This document shows, piece after piece, positions 53,271 to 61,128 of a DNA stretch of 64,000 nt (its first letter is position 1; every line of letters begins with the position of its first letter). This DNA is from Tepidiforma sp. GTDB lineage: Bacteria; Chloroflexota; Dehalococcoidia; Tepidiformales; Tepidiformaceae. Below the pieces are notes generated by a model. That model was not told the origin of the DNA and searched no databases. It was given only the letters and a program-made list of their open reading frames with translations. The stretch lies in NCBI RefSeq assembly GCF_026003995.1, contig NZ_BPIG01000003.1, forward strand, positions 124,001-188,000, in the 5' to 3' direction. A program made the position numbers and the translations under genes.

Positions 53271-53350
53271 GTAGCACGAGCGGGGCGCGGCGTGTGCTAC
53301 GACGTGCCCGTTTCGGCGTTGCAAACGCATAACAAACAGCGCCCGGGGGC

Positions 53351-54724
53351 TCAGCGCTCGCTCCAGGTGGTGCCGTCGGGGCTGTCGTGGAGTTCGATGC
53401 CGAGTTCGCCGAGGCGGTCGCGGATGCGGTCGGCGAGGGCCCACTGCTTCGCGGCGCGCAGCTCGGCGCGCAGTTCGACGAGGAGGTCGATGAAGGGCGC
53501 GGCTTCACGGCTGCGGCCGGCCGGCGCTTCGAGGGTGAGGCCGAGGACGCCGCAGAGTTCGCGGAGCGCGGCCTGCGCGGGGGCGACATCGCCGCCAGCG
53601 GCGGCGGCGCGGTTGATCTCGCGGGCGAGGTCGAAGAGGGCGGCGAGGGCGCGCGGCGTGTTGAGGTCGTCGTCCATCGCTTCGATGAAGCGGGCGCGGA
53701 CGGCGGCGTGGTCGATGCCGGCGGGCTGGCTGCCGCCGGGCGCGGAGGCGGCGTGGCGGAGGCGCTCGGCGCCGGCCCTGGCGGCTTCGAGGGCCTCTTC
53801 GGAGTAGGTGACGGGGCTGCGGTAGTGGCTGGTGATGACGAAGAGGCGGAGGGCATCGGCGCCGTACCGGTCGAGGGCCTCCTGGATGGAGACCAGGTTG
53901 CCGATGGACTTCGACATCTTTTCGCTGCCGAGCTGGAGGAGGGCGTTGTGCATCCAGATGCGGGCGAAGGGGGGCTTGCCGGTGTAGGCCTCGGTCTGGG
54001 CGATTTCGTTGGTGTGGTGGGGGAAGATGAGGTCCATCCCGCCGCCGTGGATGTCGATCTGCTCGCCGAGGGTTTCGAGGGCCATGGCGGAGCATTCGAT
54101 GTGCCAGCCGGGGCGGCCGGGGCCCCACGGGCTTTCCCAGCTCGGCTCGCCGGGCTTGGCAGCCTTCCAGAGGGCGAAATCGAGCGGGTCCTCTTTGTGC
54201 TCGGTGGGGTCGACGCGGGCGCCGGCGCGGAGGTCATCGATATCGCGCTTGGCGAGGGCGCCGTACCGCTCGGCGCCGAACGCCCGGACGCGGTAGTAGA
54301 CATCGCCGCCGGCGGCGTAGGCGAAGCCCTTCGCGATGAGGCCGTCGATGAAGCGGATGATCTGGGGCATCACCTGCGTGACGCGGGGATACTGGTGGGC
54401 GGGGAGGACGTTCATCGCCGCGAGCTGGGCGAGGTACTGGCGGATGTTCTGCTCGGCGAGCTCGGCCATGGGGATGCCGAGGCGGTTGGCGCGCTCGATG
54501 AGCTTGTCGTCGATATCGGTGAAGTTCTGGATGTGGCGGACGGGGATGCCGCGCCAGTCGAGGTAGCGGCGGAGGGTATCGAAGACGATGGCGTGGAGGG
54601 CGTGGCCGACGTGGGCTTCGGAGTAGGGCGTGATGCCGCAGACGTAGATGCGCACGACGCCGTCATCGCCGACGGGCGGGAGGAGCGGCTTGCGCGAGGT
54701 GGAGAGCGTATCCGTCAGCTGCAT
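53351..54724 (-). CDS. cysS: Cysteinyl-tRNA synthetase
   Basis: 457 aa class-I synthetase. The zinc Cys and HIGH-equivalent are in VCGITPYSEAHVGHA, further zinc ligands are in HIECSAM and IDIHGGGMDLIFPHHTNE, and KMSKS is intact. It also has NFTDIDDKLIERA. Slightly short at the C-terminus, normal for bacteria. A TTACACT -10-like element and an AGGGGG site lie upstream of ATG 54724. Confidence 0.96.
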   Translation of the reverse strand: MQLTDTLSTSRKPLLPPVGDDGVVRIYVCGITPYSEAHVGHALHAIVFDTLRRYLDWRGIPVRHIQNFTDIDDKLIERANRLGIPMAELAEQNIRQYLAQLAAMNVLPAHQYPRVTQVMPQIIRFIDGLIAKGFAYAAGGDVYYRVRAFGAERYGALAKRDIDDLRAGARVDPTEHKEDPLDFALWKAAKPGEPSWESPWGPGRPGWHIECSAMALETLGEQIDIHGGGMDLIFPHHTNEIAQTEAYTGKPPFARIWMHNALLQLGSEKMSKSIGNLVSIQEALDRYGADALRLFVITSHYRSPVTYSEEALEAARAGAERLRHAASAPGGSQPAGIDHAAVRARFIEAMDDDLNTPRALAALFDLAREINRAAAAGGDVAPAQAALRELCGVLGLTLEAPAGRSREAAPFIDLLVELRAELRAAKQWALADRIRDRLGELGIELHDSPDGTTWSER

Positions 54725-55036
54725 CTCGGGCCCCCTGGGTGGTCGCTCCAGTGTAACGGAGGGCGGCGTTGCGGCACGTTCGGGGGCGGCGCTGGCGCGA
54801 GTCTTGGGAATTCCGGGCATGACTCGTGGTGGCGGGCGTATTGCCTGTTAGCGGGCTGCTGTGCGAACCTCAGGGGCACCCTTGGCGGGGTGAACAGGCG
54901 CGTCCGCCCCCCGGCCCGGATTCCCCGGTCCGGCCCCTGCGCCCCGGGCTGGCGCGCCGAGACTGCCTATGGGAAACGGAAGTTACGTGGAGACCGCCGC
55001 GTGACGGCCCGGCTTCGCGAGGAGCCGGTGCGCGTC
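54725..55036 (+). other. Leader region of the lytic transglycosylase gene, possible structured RNA
   Basis: A stretch of about 300 nt without a gene. Segments GGGGCACCC and GGCGGGGTGAACAGG (about 54872-54900) resemble the 5' half of c-di-AMP riboswitches, and GGGAAACGGAAG is near the 3' end. The diagnostic CCGTCAGCTAACC core is missing. Cell-wall hydrolases are frequent c-di-AMP targets, so the resemblance is worth testing but not conclusive. Confidence 0.3.
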
Positions 55037-55972
55037 ATGAGCAGGCTCGCAACGTGGGCTGATTACGGCCTTGCCGTGGCCCTGGCGCTGTGCCGGGGGC
55101 TCCGCCTGCCCGCGACATCCGACGCCGCCCTGCTCCAGCCCGCCTTCGAACCGGCGTACGCCGCCGAGGCGTGCGGCTGCGCGCGGCCGGCGGGTGCGCC
55201 GGCGGCGCTCGCCCCGCGCTGGCGGGAGGAGCCGCCGGCCCGGCTGGAGGCGCAGCGGCAGCCGTGGTTCGTGCGGCCGGCGGAAGTGCTGATGCTGAGT
55301 CTCGCGTTCTTCCTCGCGGCGCACCTCGTGGGCGGCGGCACGCCGGAGGCGCGGGCGCCGCAGGTGGGCTTCGCGCTGGCGGCGGCGCTGCCCGCGCCGG
55401 CGCGCGTCATCGAAGTCCGGCCGTCGAACGCCATCACCGACACGACGGCGGCTGCCGCGGAGGCGGACGCGCCGGCAACAGCGGCGGCAGCCGCAGAAGA
55501 GCCCCGGCCGGCCCCGGCGCCCCCGACGACGAACGCTGCGGCGAGCAGCGCGCCGGCCCCGGCGCCGTCGCCTGCGGCGCCCCCGGCCGCGCGCCAGGAG
55601 CCGTCAGCACCCTCGGCGCCTGCGCCGGCGCCCGCGGTGGCGCCGCCGGCGGCGAGCCTGCCGCCGCTGACCTATGCGCAGGTGATCGCGTTCGCGATCG
55701 AGGCGGGCTGGCCGGCGGAGCTGGCGGACGGCGTGGCGCGGGTCGCCTGGTGTGAGAGCCGGTTCCGGCCGGATGCGGTGGGCTACGGCGCCTACGGGCT
55801 GATGCAGGTGATCCCGCTCTGGTTCGAGTACGCGGGGCTGAGCTTCGAGCAGTGGGCCGACCCGGTGGCGAACCTGAAGGCGGCGCTGGCGGCGTTCCGC
55901 TACAGCGAGGCGCAGGGCCACAAGCCGTGGTCGGCGTGGAGCTGCAAGCCGGAGGCGATCACGATCCCGTAA
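55037..55972 (+). CDS. Membrane-anchored lytic transglycosylase
   Basis: 311 aa. A short N-terminal region, one membrane helix (EVLMLSLAFFLAAHLVGGG), an Ala/Pro-rich linker of about 120 residues, and a C-terminal SLT-like domain. The catalytic Glu is in AWCESRFRPDAV, followed by GYGAYGLMQVIPLWF. It cleaves peptidoglycan glycan strands outside the cell. ATG 55037 is preceded by GAGGAG at 12 nt; GTG 55001 with GGAG at 9 nt is an in-frame alternative. Confidence 0.82.
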   Translation: MSRLATWADYGLAVALALCRGLRLPATSDAALLQPAFEPAYAAEACGCARPAGAPAALAPRWREEPPARLEAQRQPWFVRPAEVLMLSLAFFLAAHLVGGGTPEARAPQVGFALAAALPAPARVIEVRPSNAITDTTAAAAEADAPATAAAAAEEPRPAPAPPTTNAAASSAPAPAPSPAAPPAARQEPSAPSAPAPAPAVAPPAASLPPLTYAQVIAFAIEAGWPAELADGVARVAWCESRFRPDAVGYGAYGLMQVIPLWFEYAGLSFEQWADPVANLKAALAAFRYSEAQGHKPWSAWSCKPEAITIP

Positions 55973-56026
55973 GGGGCGGGACGGGTTCACCGAAGGCGGC
56001 GGGCGCGGTAGGATGATGGGCAGCGG

Positions 56027-56102
56027 GCCTCGATAGCTCAGCTGGTAGAGCGAGCGATTCGTAATCGCTAGGTCCAGGGTTCGAGTCCCTGTCGAGGCTC
56101 CA
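56027..56102 (+). tRNA. tRNA-Thr (anticodon CGT)
   Basis: A complete cloverleaf: acceptor GCCTCGA with TCGAGGC, D stem GCTC/GAGC, anticodon stem AGCGA/TCGCT around loop TTCGTAA, T arm CAGGG TTCGAGT CCCTG. The 3' CCA is encoded (56100-56102). A TAGGAT lies 12 nt upstream. It reads ACG codons. Confidence 0.95.
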
Positions 56103-56284
56103 CGTACTTTTTCGGCGGCGGCGGCGTGAGCGGGTGGCGACACTGAACGGCCCGAACCGATAGGCCGCAGATTGTGATCATTGCGTCCCTGATGTCTCCC
56201 CTGATAGCATTCGGCGATTCCATGAGCGGAGCTCGCTGAGCGGCCGTCGACGGTCAGCCTCCGCGAAATCGGAGGTTCACCAGC

Positions 56285-56944
56285 GTGAGAGCCCTTTTCC
56301 GAATCTTCGTTTTGCCGACGGTGGCCATCCTGGCTGTCGCATGCGGATCAGGCTCCGATGACGGGACAGATCAGCCGAACGCCAACTCCGAGGACGAGCT
56401 CGCACGCTCCCTGCTGCTGACGGTCGACGACTTCCCGACGGGCTGGGCGGAAAGCCTCGACGACTCCGAGGAAGATGGCGGCGAGGACCCCTTCGCCAAA
56501 TGCCAAGGTCTCGCCGAGGCAGAAGGCATGACCGGCCGAGCTAAATCCGGGACTTTCTCCAGGGGCGGGGTGGCAGAAGTCGAACACGGTGTCGTTATTT
56601 ACGAGGACGACAGGAAGGCTTCTTCCGCTCTCAAGATGCTCAGTGAAGCAGTGACATGCAATGCGAAAGTCATCAACGATGGAGGGTTGAACAACTCCGA
56701 GGCGAGATTCCGCGATGCAAAAGTTGCGCGTATGTCGTTTTCGATGATGGGCGATGAAGTTAGCGCCATGAGAATCTCGTTCAAAGGATTCGACAAAACT
56801 TCAAGCTACGATTTCTACGTCGACTACGTTGTTGTGCGTAAAGGTCGCATCGTCAGCGGTGTCGTTGCGTTCGATGCTCTTTCGCCGTTCGATACCAGCG
56901 ACCTGGAGGCCCTGATGCAAAAGGCGGTCGCCAAACTTCCCTGA
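56285..56944 (+). CDS. Lipoprotein of unknown function, AT-richer than its surroundings
   Basis: 219 aa from GTG 56285 with GGAGG 9 nt upstream. Signal peptide with lipobox AVAC (Cys 20), then an acidic linker. The mature domain (LLLTVDDFPTGWAES, VEHGVVIYEDDRKASSALKML, YVDYVVVRKGRIVSGVVAF) matches the general pattern of PknH-sensor-like or LpqN-like extracellular domains, but no specific family is assigned. From about 56580 on, codons use A and T at the third position far more than neighbours. Together with the adjacent tRNA this suggests horizontal acquisition. Confidence 0.75.
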   Translation: MRALFRIFVLPTVAILAVACGSGSDDGTDQPNANSEDELARSLLLTVDDFPTGWAESLDDSEEDGGEDPFAKCQGLAEAEGMTGRAKSGTFSRGGVAEVEHGVVIYEDDRKASSALKMLSEAVTCNAKVINDGGLNNSEARFRDAKVARMSFSMMGDEVSAMRISFKGFDKTSSYDFYVDYVVVRKGRIVSGVVAFDALSPFDTSDLEALMQKAVAKLP

Positions 56945-56964
56945 GGCCGGCCGCCCCCGGCGGC

Positions 56965-56994
56965 TTGACGTGTTCGCGGGCGGGCCGCTACGGT
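56965..56994 (+). promoter_or_regulatory. Promoter of the Mn2+ riboswitch transcript
   Basis: TTGACG (56965-56970) and TACGGT (56989-56994) are 18 nt apart. Transcription would start at about 57001, right at the aptamer. Confidence 0.6.
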
Positions 56995-57002
56995 GAAAGA
57001 GC

Positions 57003-57144
57003 AAGGGGGAGTAGCCGTCACCCGCTCCCCGGGAGACCGCGAGGGTCGTCACCACGCGCGCTGAGCGCCGGCCCCGCGAGGCGAGACCTTCGCCTGGTAA
57101 GACCCTGGCACATCCTGCACGGAGGATGCGGCCGGGGTTTTTTT
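57003..57144 (+). ncRNA. Mn2+-sensing riboswitch (yybP-ykoY) with terminator platform
   Basis: The aptamer contains GGGGGAGTAGCCGTCACC near the 5' end and GCGAGACCTTCGCC near the 3' end, the two conserved loops of the yybP-ykoY class. An expression platform follows: CCCTGGC (57103-57109) and CATCC pair with GGATG and GCCGGGG (57131-57137), then seven T. Mn2+ binding would favour read-through into the TerC gene 20 nt downstream. Confidence 0.88.
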
Positions 57145-57164
57145 GCTGGCCGCGAAGGGCACCC

Positions 57165-58109
57165 ATGACCGACCTCTTACCCTGGCTCATCTTTGCCGGC
57201 CTCGTCGCCGGCATGCTCGCGCTCGACCTCGGCGTCTTCCACCGGGACGCCCACGCCGTCTCGCGGCGGGAGGCGCTGGCATGGAGCGCGGCCTGGATTG
57301 GGCTGGCCCTGGCGTTCAACGCCGGGGTCGTCTTCTTCCGCGGCGGCGAGGCCGGCGTGGAGTGGGTGACCGGCTACCTGATCGAGAAATCGCTCAGCGT
57401 CGATAACGTCTTCGTCTTCCTGCTCATCTTCTCGGCGTTCGCGGTGCCGCCGGCCTACCAGCACCGGGTGCTCTTCTGGGGCATCCTCGGGGCGGTGCTC
57501 ATGCGGGCGGTGCTCATCGCGGCCGCAGGCTTCCTCATCCACACGCTCCATTTCGTCATCTACCTCTTCGGCGCGTTCCTCATCTTCACGGGCATCAAGT
57601 TCCTGCGGGACCAGGAGCACACGCCGGACCTGGAGAAGAACCGGTTCGTGCGGCTGGCGCGGCGGCTCTTCCCGGTGACGGCGCGGTACGAGGGGCAGAA
57701 GTTCTTCGTCCGGCGGGAGGGGGTGTTGTACGCGACGCCGCTCTTCCTCGTGCTCGTGCTCGTGGAGAGCACGGACCTCGTTTTTGCGGTGGACAGCATC
57801 CCGGCGATCTACGCGGTGACGAGCGACCCGTTCATCGTGTTCACCTCGAACATCTTCGCCATCCTCGGGCTGCGGGCGCTGTACTTCGTGCTCGCCGGCT
57901 ACCTCGGCGGGCTGCGGTTCCTGAAGCCGGCGCTCGCGGTCATCCTCGTCTTCGTCGGCACGAAGATGCTGATCGTCGACCTCTACAAGGTGCCGTCGCT
58001 GGCGAGCCTCGGCGTCATCGTGGGCATCCTCGCGGTGGCGCTGCTCGCTTCGTGGCGGTGGCCGAAACCAGCCGCAGCCCCGGCAGCGGAGGCGGCGCAT
58101 GGGCACTGA
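57165..58109 (+). CDS. TerC-family membrane protein, probable manganese exporter
   Basis: 314 aa, about eight helices. Conserved acidic motifs lie in MLALDLGVFHRDAH, EKSLSVDNVFVFLLIFSAF and LVLVLVESTDLVFAVDSIPA, the Alx/TerC pattern. The upstream Mn2+ riboswitch makes metal efflux or metallation of exported proteins the likely role. A short His-ending tail (AAEAAHGH) is present. Confidence 0.93.
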   Translation: MTDLLPWLIFAGLVAGMLALDLGVFHRDAHAVSRREALAWSAAWIGLALAFNAGVVFFRGGEAGVEWVTGYLIEKSLSVDNVFVFLLIFSAFAVPPAYQHRVLFWGILGAVLMRAVLIAAAGFLIHTLHFVIYLFGAFLIFTGIKFLRDQEHTPDLEKNRFVRLARRLFPVTARYEGQKFFVRREGVLYATPLFLVLVLVESTDLVFAVDSIPAIYAVTSDPFIVFTSNIFAILGLRALYFVLAGYLGGLRFLKPALAVILVFVGTKMLIVDLYKVPSLASLGVIVGILAVALLASWRWPKPAAAPAAEAAHGH

Positions 58110-58214
58110 TACCGGGTTCCCCGGCCTTCCGGTACGATCGCACGGTGTCGAGCACTGCACCTGTCCGGGAGACCGCGACCAGCACGACAGCAGCAGGAAA
58201 GGAGTCGACCCCAG

Positions 58215-58922
58215 ATGTGGAAACGGCTGACAGCCATCTTCCAGGCGAAGGCGAACAAAGCGCTCGACCGGCTCGAAGACCCGCGCGAGATGCTCGACCT
58301 GAGCTATGAGAAACAGGTGGAGATGCTGCGCGATGTGAAGCGCGGCATCGTCGAGGTGACGGCGGCGCGGCGGCGGCTCGAGCTGCAGGCGGAGGAGCTG
58401 CGCGCCAAGCTGCCGACGTTCGATGCGCAGGCGATGCAGGCGCTGAAAGCCGGCCGCGAGGACCTCGCGCGCATCGCGCTCGAGCGGAAGGCCTCGACGC
58501 AGGCGCAAATCGAGAGCTTCGAAGCGCAGGTGGCGAACCTGAAGGCCGAGCAGGAGCAGCTCGTGCAGGCAGAGCAGCGGCTGCAGGCGAAGGTGGAGGC
58601 CTTCCGCACCCGGAAGGAGGTGCTGAAGGCGCAGTACACGGCGGCGAAAGCGACCGTCCGCATCGGCGAGGCGGTGACCGGGCTCTCGGAGGAGATGACC
58701 GACGTGGGCTACGCGATCCAGCGGGCGGAGGACCGGACGGCGCAGCTGAAGAGCCGCGGCCAGGCGATCCAGGAGCTGCTGGAGAGCGGCGTGCTGGAGG
58801 ATTCGCTCGACGGGAAGACAGGCATCGACCGGGAACTGGAGGCGCTCGGCCGGCAGGCGAGCGTCGATGCCGAGCTGGAGCGGCTGCGGGCCGCCGCCGC
58901 CGCGGAAGGGGGTGCCCGGTGA
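58215..58922 (+). CDS. pspA: PspA/IM30-family membrane-stress protein
   Basis: 235 aa, long coiled coil. It opens MWKRLTAIFQAKANKALDRLEDPREML and continues LDLSYEKQVEMLRDVKRGIVEV (each given in part). These proteins coat and repair the inner membrane as ESCRT-III-like polymers. It is the first gene of a coupled three-gene set, overlapping the next by 4 nt. Confidence 0.92.
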   Translation: MWKRLTAIFQAKANKALDRLEDPREMLDLSYEKQVEMLRDVKRGIVEVTAARRRLELQAEELRAKLPTFDAQAMQALKAGREDLARIALERKASTQAQIESFEAQVANLKAEQEQLVQAEQRLQAKVEAFRTRKEVLKAQYTAAKATVRIGEAVTGLSEEMTDVGYAIQRAEDRTAQLKSRGQAIQELLESGVLEDSLDGKTGIDRELEALGRQASVDAELERLRAAAAAEGGAR

Positions 58923-59227
58923 TCGTGCGGCTGATGGGACGGGGCCAGTGGCGGCTCGATGACGCGCTCGTGGACGAGCTGAACCGGATCGACGCCGCGC
59001 TCGACGACGACATCACCCGGGGCGACGCGACGGAGTTCCGGGCGCATCTCGAGGCGATGCACCGGCTCATCGAGGAGGGCGGGGAGCCGCTGCCGGCCGA
59101 TGAACTCGTGCCTTCGGATGCGTTCGTGCCGCCGGCGGACTGCTCGCTGGAGGAGCTGCGGAAGCTGATGGACCCGGACGGGCTGATCCCGGGCGGACCG
59201 CCGGAGGTGGCTGCTGATGGTCGATGA
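58919..59227 (+). CDS. PspA-associated protein (PspAA-like)
   Basis: 102 aa. It begins MIVRLMGRGQWRLDDALVDELNRID and has DDITRGDATEFRAHLEAMHRLI. The start GTG overlaps the pspA stop, and its end overlaps the next gene by 11 nt. The arrangement after pspA and the MIVRL...QWRL...LN pattern match PspAA. It probably modulates PspA assembly. Confidence 0.82.
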   Translation: MIVRLMGRGQWRLDDALVDELNRIDAALDDDITRGDATEFRAHLEAMHRLIEEGGEPLPADELVPSDAFVPPADCSLEELRKLMDPDGLIPGGPPEVAADGR

Positions 59228-59510
59228 GCTGTTCGAGGTGTTCGAGGAGCTCTTCGAGCGCCGGAACAAGAAACAGAAGAAGGAGAGGGAGGGGAAGGCC
59301 GGGAAGGGCGGCAATGCCGCCGCCCCGGCCGCCCCGCCGATCTTCTGCGTCGATTGCGGCACCCGGAACGAGGGAGGCGCGCGCTTCTGCATGGAGTGCG
59401 GTGCGCTCCTCCCGAGCCCCGGGGAGGAGCTGCGCTGCCTGGGCTGCAATGCCCAGCTGCCGCTGAAGGCGAAGTTCTGCCCGCGCTGCGGGGCGAAGGC
59501 AGCCGTCTAG
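59217..59510 (+). CDS. Double zinc-ribbon protein
   Basis: 97 aa. An acidic-basic N-terminal helix (LFEVFEELFERRNKKQKKE) is followed by two four-Cys ribbons: CVDCGTRNEGGARFCMECG and CLGCNAQLPLKAKFCPRCG. Third in the pspA set and overlapping PspAA, so probably part of the same membrane-stress response. No catalytic domain. Confidence 0.85.
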   Translation: MVDELFEVFEELFERRNKKQKKEREGKAGKGGNAAAPAAPPIFCVDCGTRNEGGARFCMECGALLPSPGEELRCLGCNAQLPLKAKFCPRCGAKAAV

Positions 59511-59524
59511 GGGGCGCCGCCTGG

Positions 59525-59923
59525 TCAGGCGGTTTCGAGTTCGGCCCGCAGCCGGGAGGCCGCGGCCCGAAGGACGGGCATGGCCGCGCGGACGGCCTGG
59601 TAGACGCGGCGCGCCTGCGCCTCGTCGTACGTGTGGGAGGTTTCGTTGCGCGCCTGGAGGAGCGCGAGCCAGCCCGGTTCGTCGTCGATGAGCCCGGCGG
59701 CGTAGGCGGCGCGGATGGCGGAGCGGGGGCTGGCAGCTTCGATGCCCTGGTCGGCGAGCACGCTGCGGAGGGCCTTCCACGCGAGCTCGAACACGAACTC
59801 GAAGCGCTGGATGGTGCCGTCGAGGACGAGCGGGCTGGCGGGGTCCTCGGCGAGCGCCTCGTCGAGGCGGGCGAGGGCGCGCTCCAGGTTTTCGACGGCG
59901 ACCCGGCTACGCTGCGACGGCAT
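59525..59923 (-). CDS. HEPN-domain toxin (HepT-like, HI0074 family)
   Basis: 132 aa, helical. The family opening RVAVENLERALARLDEAL and IQRFEFVFELAWKALRSVL is clear. The RNase-type R-x4-H motif is RNETSH. It overlaps the nucleotidyltransferase gene by 17 nt. In MNT-HEPN (type VII) systems the partner adenylylates or AMPylates HEPN to silence it. Confidence 0.85.
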   Translation of the reverse strand: MPSQRSRVAVENLERALARLDEALAEDPASPLVLDGTIQRFEFVFELAWKALRSVLADQGIEAASPRSAIRAAYAAGLIDDEPGWLALLQARNETSHTYDEAQARRVYQAVRAAMPVLRAAASRLRAELETA

Positions 59924-60212
59924 GGTGGAGTTCGATGCCCTCCCGTTCGATGGCGGCGCGGAGCGCCTCAGGCGCGTCATCGAGGCGGACGACGTCGAGC
60001 TGGAGGAGGGTCGGCGCTTCGTCGAGGGCGGCGAGGATGTCGTCCCAGGCGACCGGGTCGGCGCCGGGCGCTTCGATGGCGAGGTCGACGTCGGAGCGCT
60101 CGCGGGCATCGCCGCGGGCGCGGGAGCCGAAGAGGACGATGCGGCGGATATGGGGGTCGCTGCCGAGGCGGTTGACGACCCAGTCGGCGATGGCGCGGGT
60201 GCGCGGGTCCAC
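59907..60212 (-). CDS. MNT-type minimal nucleotidyltransferase antitoxin (MntA-like)
   Basis: 101 aa from GTG 60212. The Pol-beta-type active site is FGSRARGDARERSDVDLAIE, with a later Asp in LDVVRLDD. It is the likely antitoxin of the overlapping HEPN protein. No clear ribosome-binding site precedes GTG 60212; the longer frame from 60278 would run through the upstream lipoprotein's end and is less likely. Confidence 0.82.
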   Translation of the reverse strand: MDPRTRAIADWVVNRLGSDPHIRRIVLFGSRARGDARERSDVDLAIEAPGADPVAWDDILAALDEAPTLLQLDVVRLDDAPEALRAAIEREGIELHHAVAA

Positions 60213-60249
60213 GGGGGGAGTGTAGGAGAAGCCGCGGCGTGGGCGGGGC

Positions 60250-60960
60250 TCAGCGGATGGTGAAGGAGCCCGCGGCAATGGTCACCCAGCGGTAAGTGGA
60301 TAGGTTCCTCGCATTGACCGTGATGTCGTAACGGCCGGTCACAGGGTCCCGCAAGTAGAGGAAATCGGCGGGCCAGTCGAATTCGACGGAATCGCCGTCG
60401 TAATAGAGGTAGTCCCAATCGGTGTCCGGCAGCGCGTTGGGCGGGTCCACTTCGACCTCGATCTCGATCGGATAGTCGAAGTCCGCAAAGAAATCGGTTT
60501 CGACCGTAATCGTGAAGAGCGTCCGCCAGCCCCAGGACGAGCATTCGACGGTCACCACGAAGCCGTAGGAGGCAGGGATGTCGAACGAGCCTCTGCACGA
60601 CTCGACGGTCTCGCCGCCGGACCCCGGGGGCGGGTAATACCCCGGCGGGGACCAAGGTGTGGGCGGGACGTACGGCGGCGGCGGGACGTAGGGCCGCGGC
60701 GTCGGCGTTGGCGTGGGGGTTGGCGGGCGCGGCGTCGGCGTCGGCGGGACTGGCGTGGGTGTCGGGGTGGCGGTGGGCGTCGGGGTGGGCGTGGGCGTGC
60801 GCGTCGGCGTCGGCGTCGGGGTGGGCGTGGCGGTCGGGGTGGGCGTGGCGGTCGCCGTGGGGGTCGGGGTCGGCGCGGGGTCGCTGCCGGGCAGGCAGGC
60901 GGCGCCGCCGAGGACAGCAAGGAGCGCAATGAGGAGGGCCTGCAGCAGCCGGCGGCGCAT
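60250..60960 (-). CDS. Lipoprotein with Thr-Pro repeat linker
   Basis: 236 aa. Signal peptide and lipobox GAAC (Cys 22), then about 70 residues of Pro-Thr repeats (PTPTPTATPTPTPTPTRTPT) of changing register. A beta-rich C-terminal domain contains two Cys (ESCRGSFDI and VECSSWGWRT) and ITVETDFFADFDYPIEIEVEV. The long linker suggests the domain projects through the cell wall. Unknown function. The GT-rich DNA that encodes the linker may itself be unstable. Confidence 0.75.
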   Translation of the reverse strand: MRRRLLQALLIALLAVLGGAACLPGSDPAPTPTPTATATPTPTATPTPTPTPTRTPTPTPTPTATPTPTPVPPTPTPRPPTPTPTPTPRPYVPPPPYVPPTPWSPPGYYPPPGSGGETVESCRGSFDIPASYGFVVTVECSSWGWRTLFTITVETDFFADFDYPIEIEVEVDPPNALPDTDWDYLYYDGDSVEFDWPADFLYLRDPVTGRYDITVNARNLSTYRWVTIAAGSFTIR

Positions 60961-61128
60961 GACGGCTGCGGATGATAGCAGGGGAAGGCGTCATCCCCTG
61001 TCGCGCTGCGGCGACGCGCGTGTTCAAACGGCGGCGATTCGCATTCTGCGGCCGATGCCCTATCATGCTCGGGATTGCGGGCCGGTTTCCCCGGCCCAGC
61101 CCGGCAACCCCAGGAAGAAGGAACAGCC

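Noticed and set aside
53268-53273. TACGGT as the promoter of the c-di-AMP riboswitch transcript
   Set aside because: It overlaps the outer stem of the aptamer, so transcription from it would lose the 5' strand of that stem.
56027-56944. Integrated element at tRNA-Thr
   Set aside because: No integrase, no repeat of the tRNA 3' end and no further mobile genes; only the composition shift remains.
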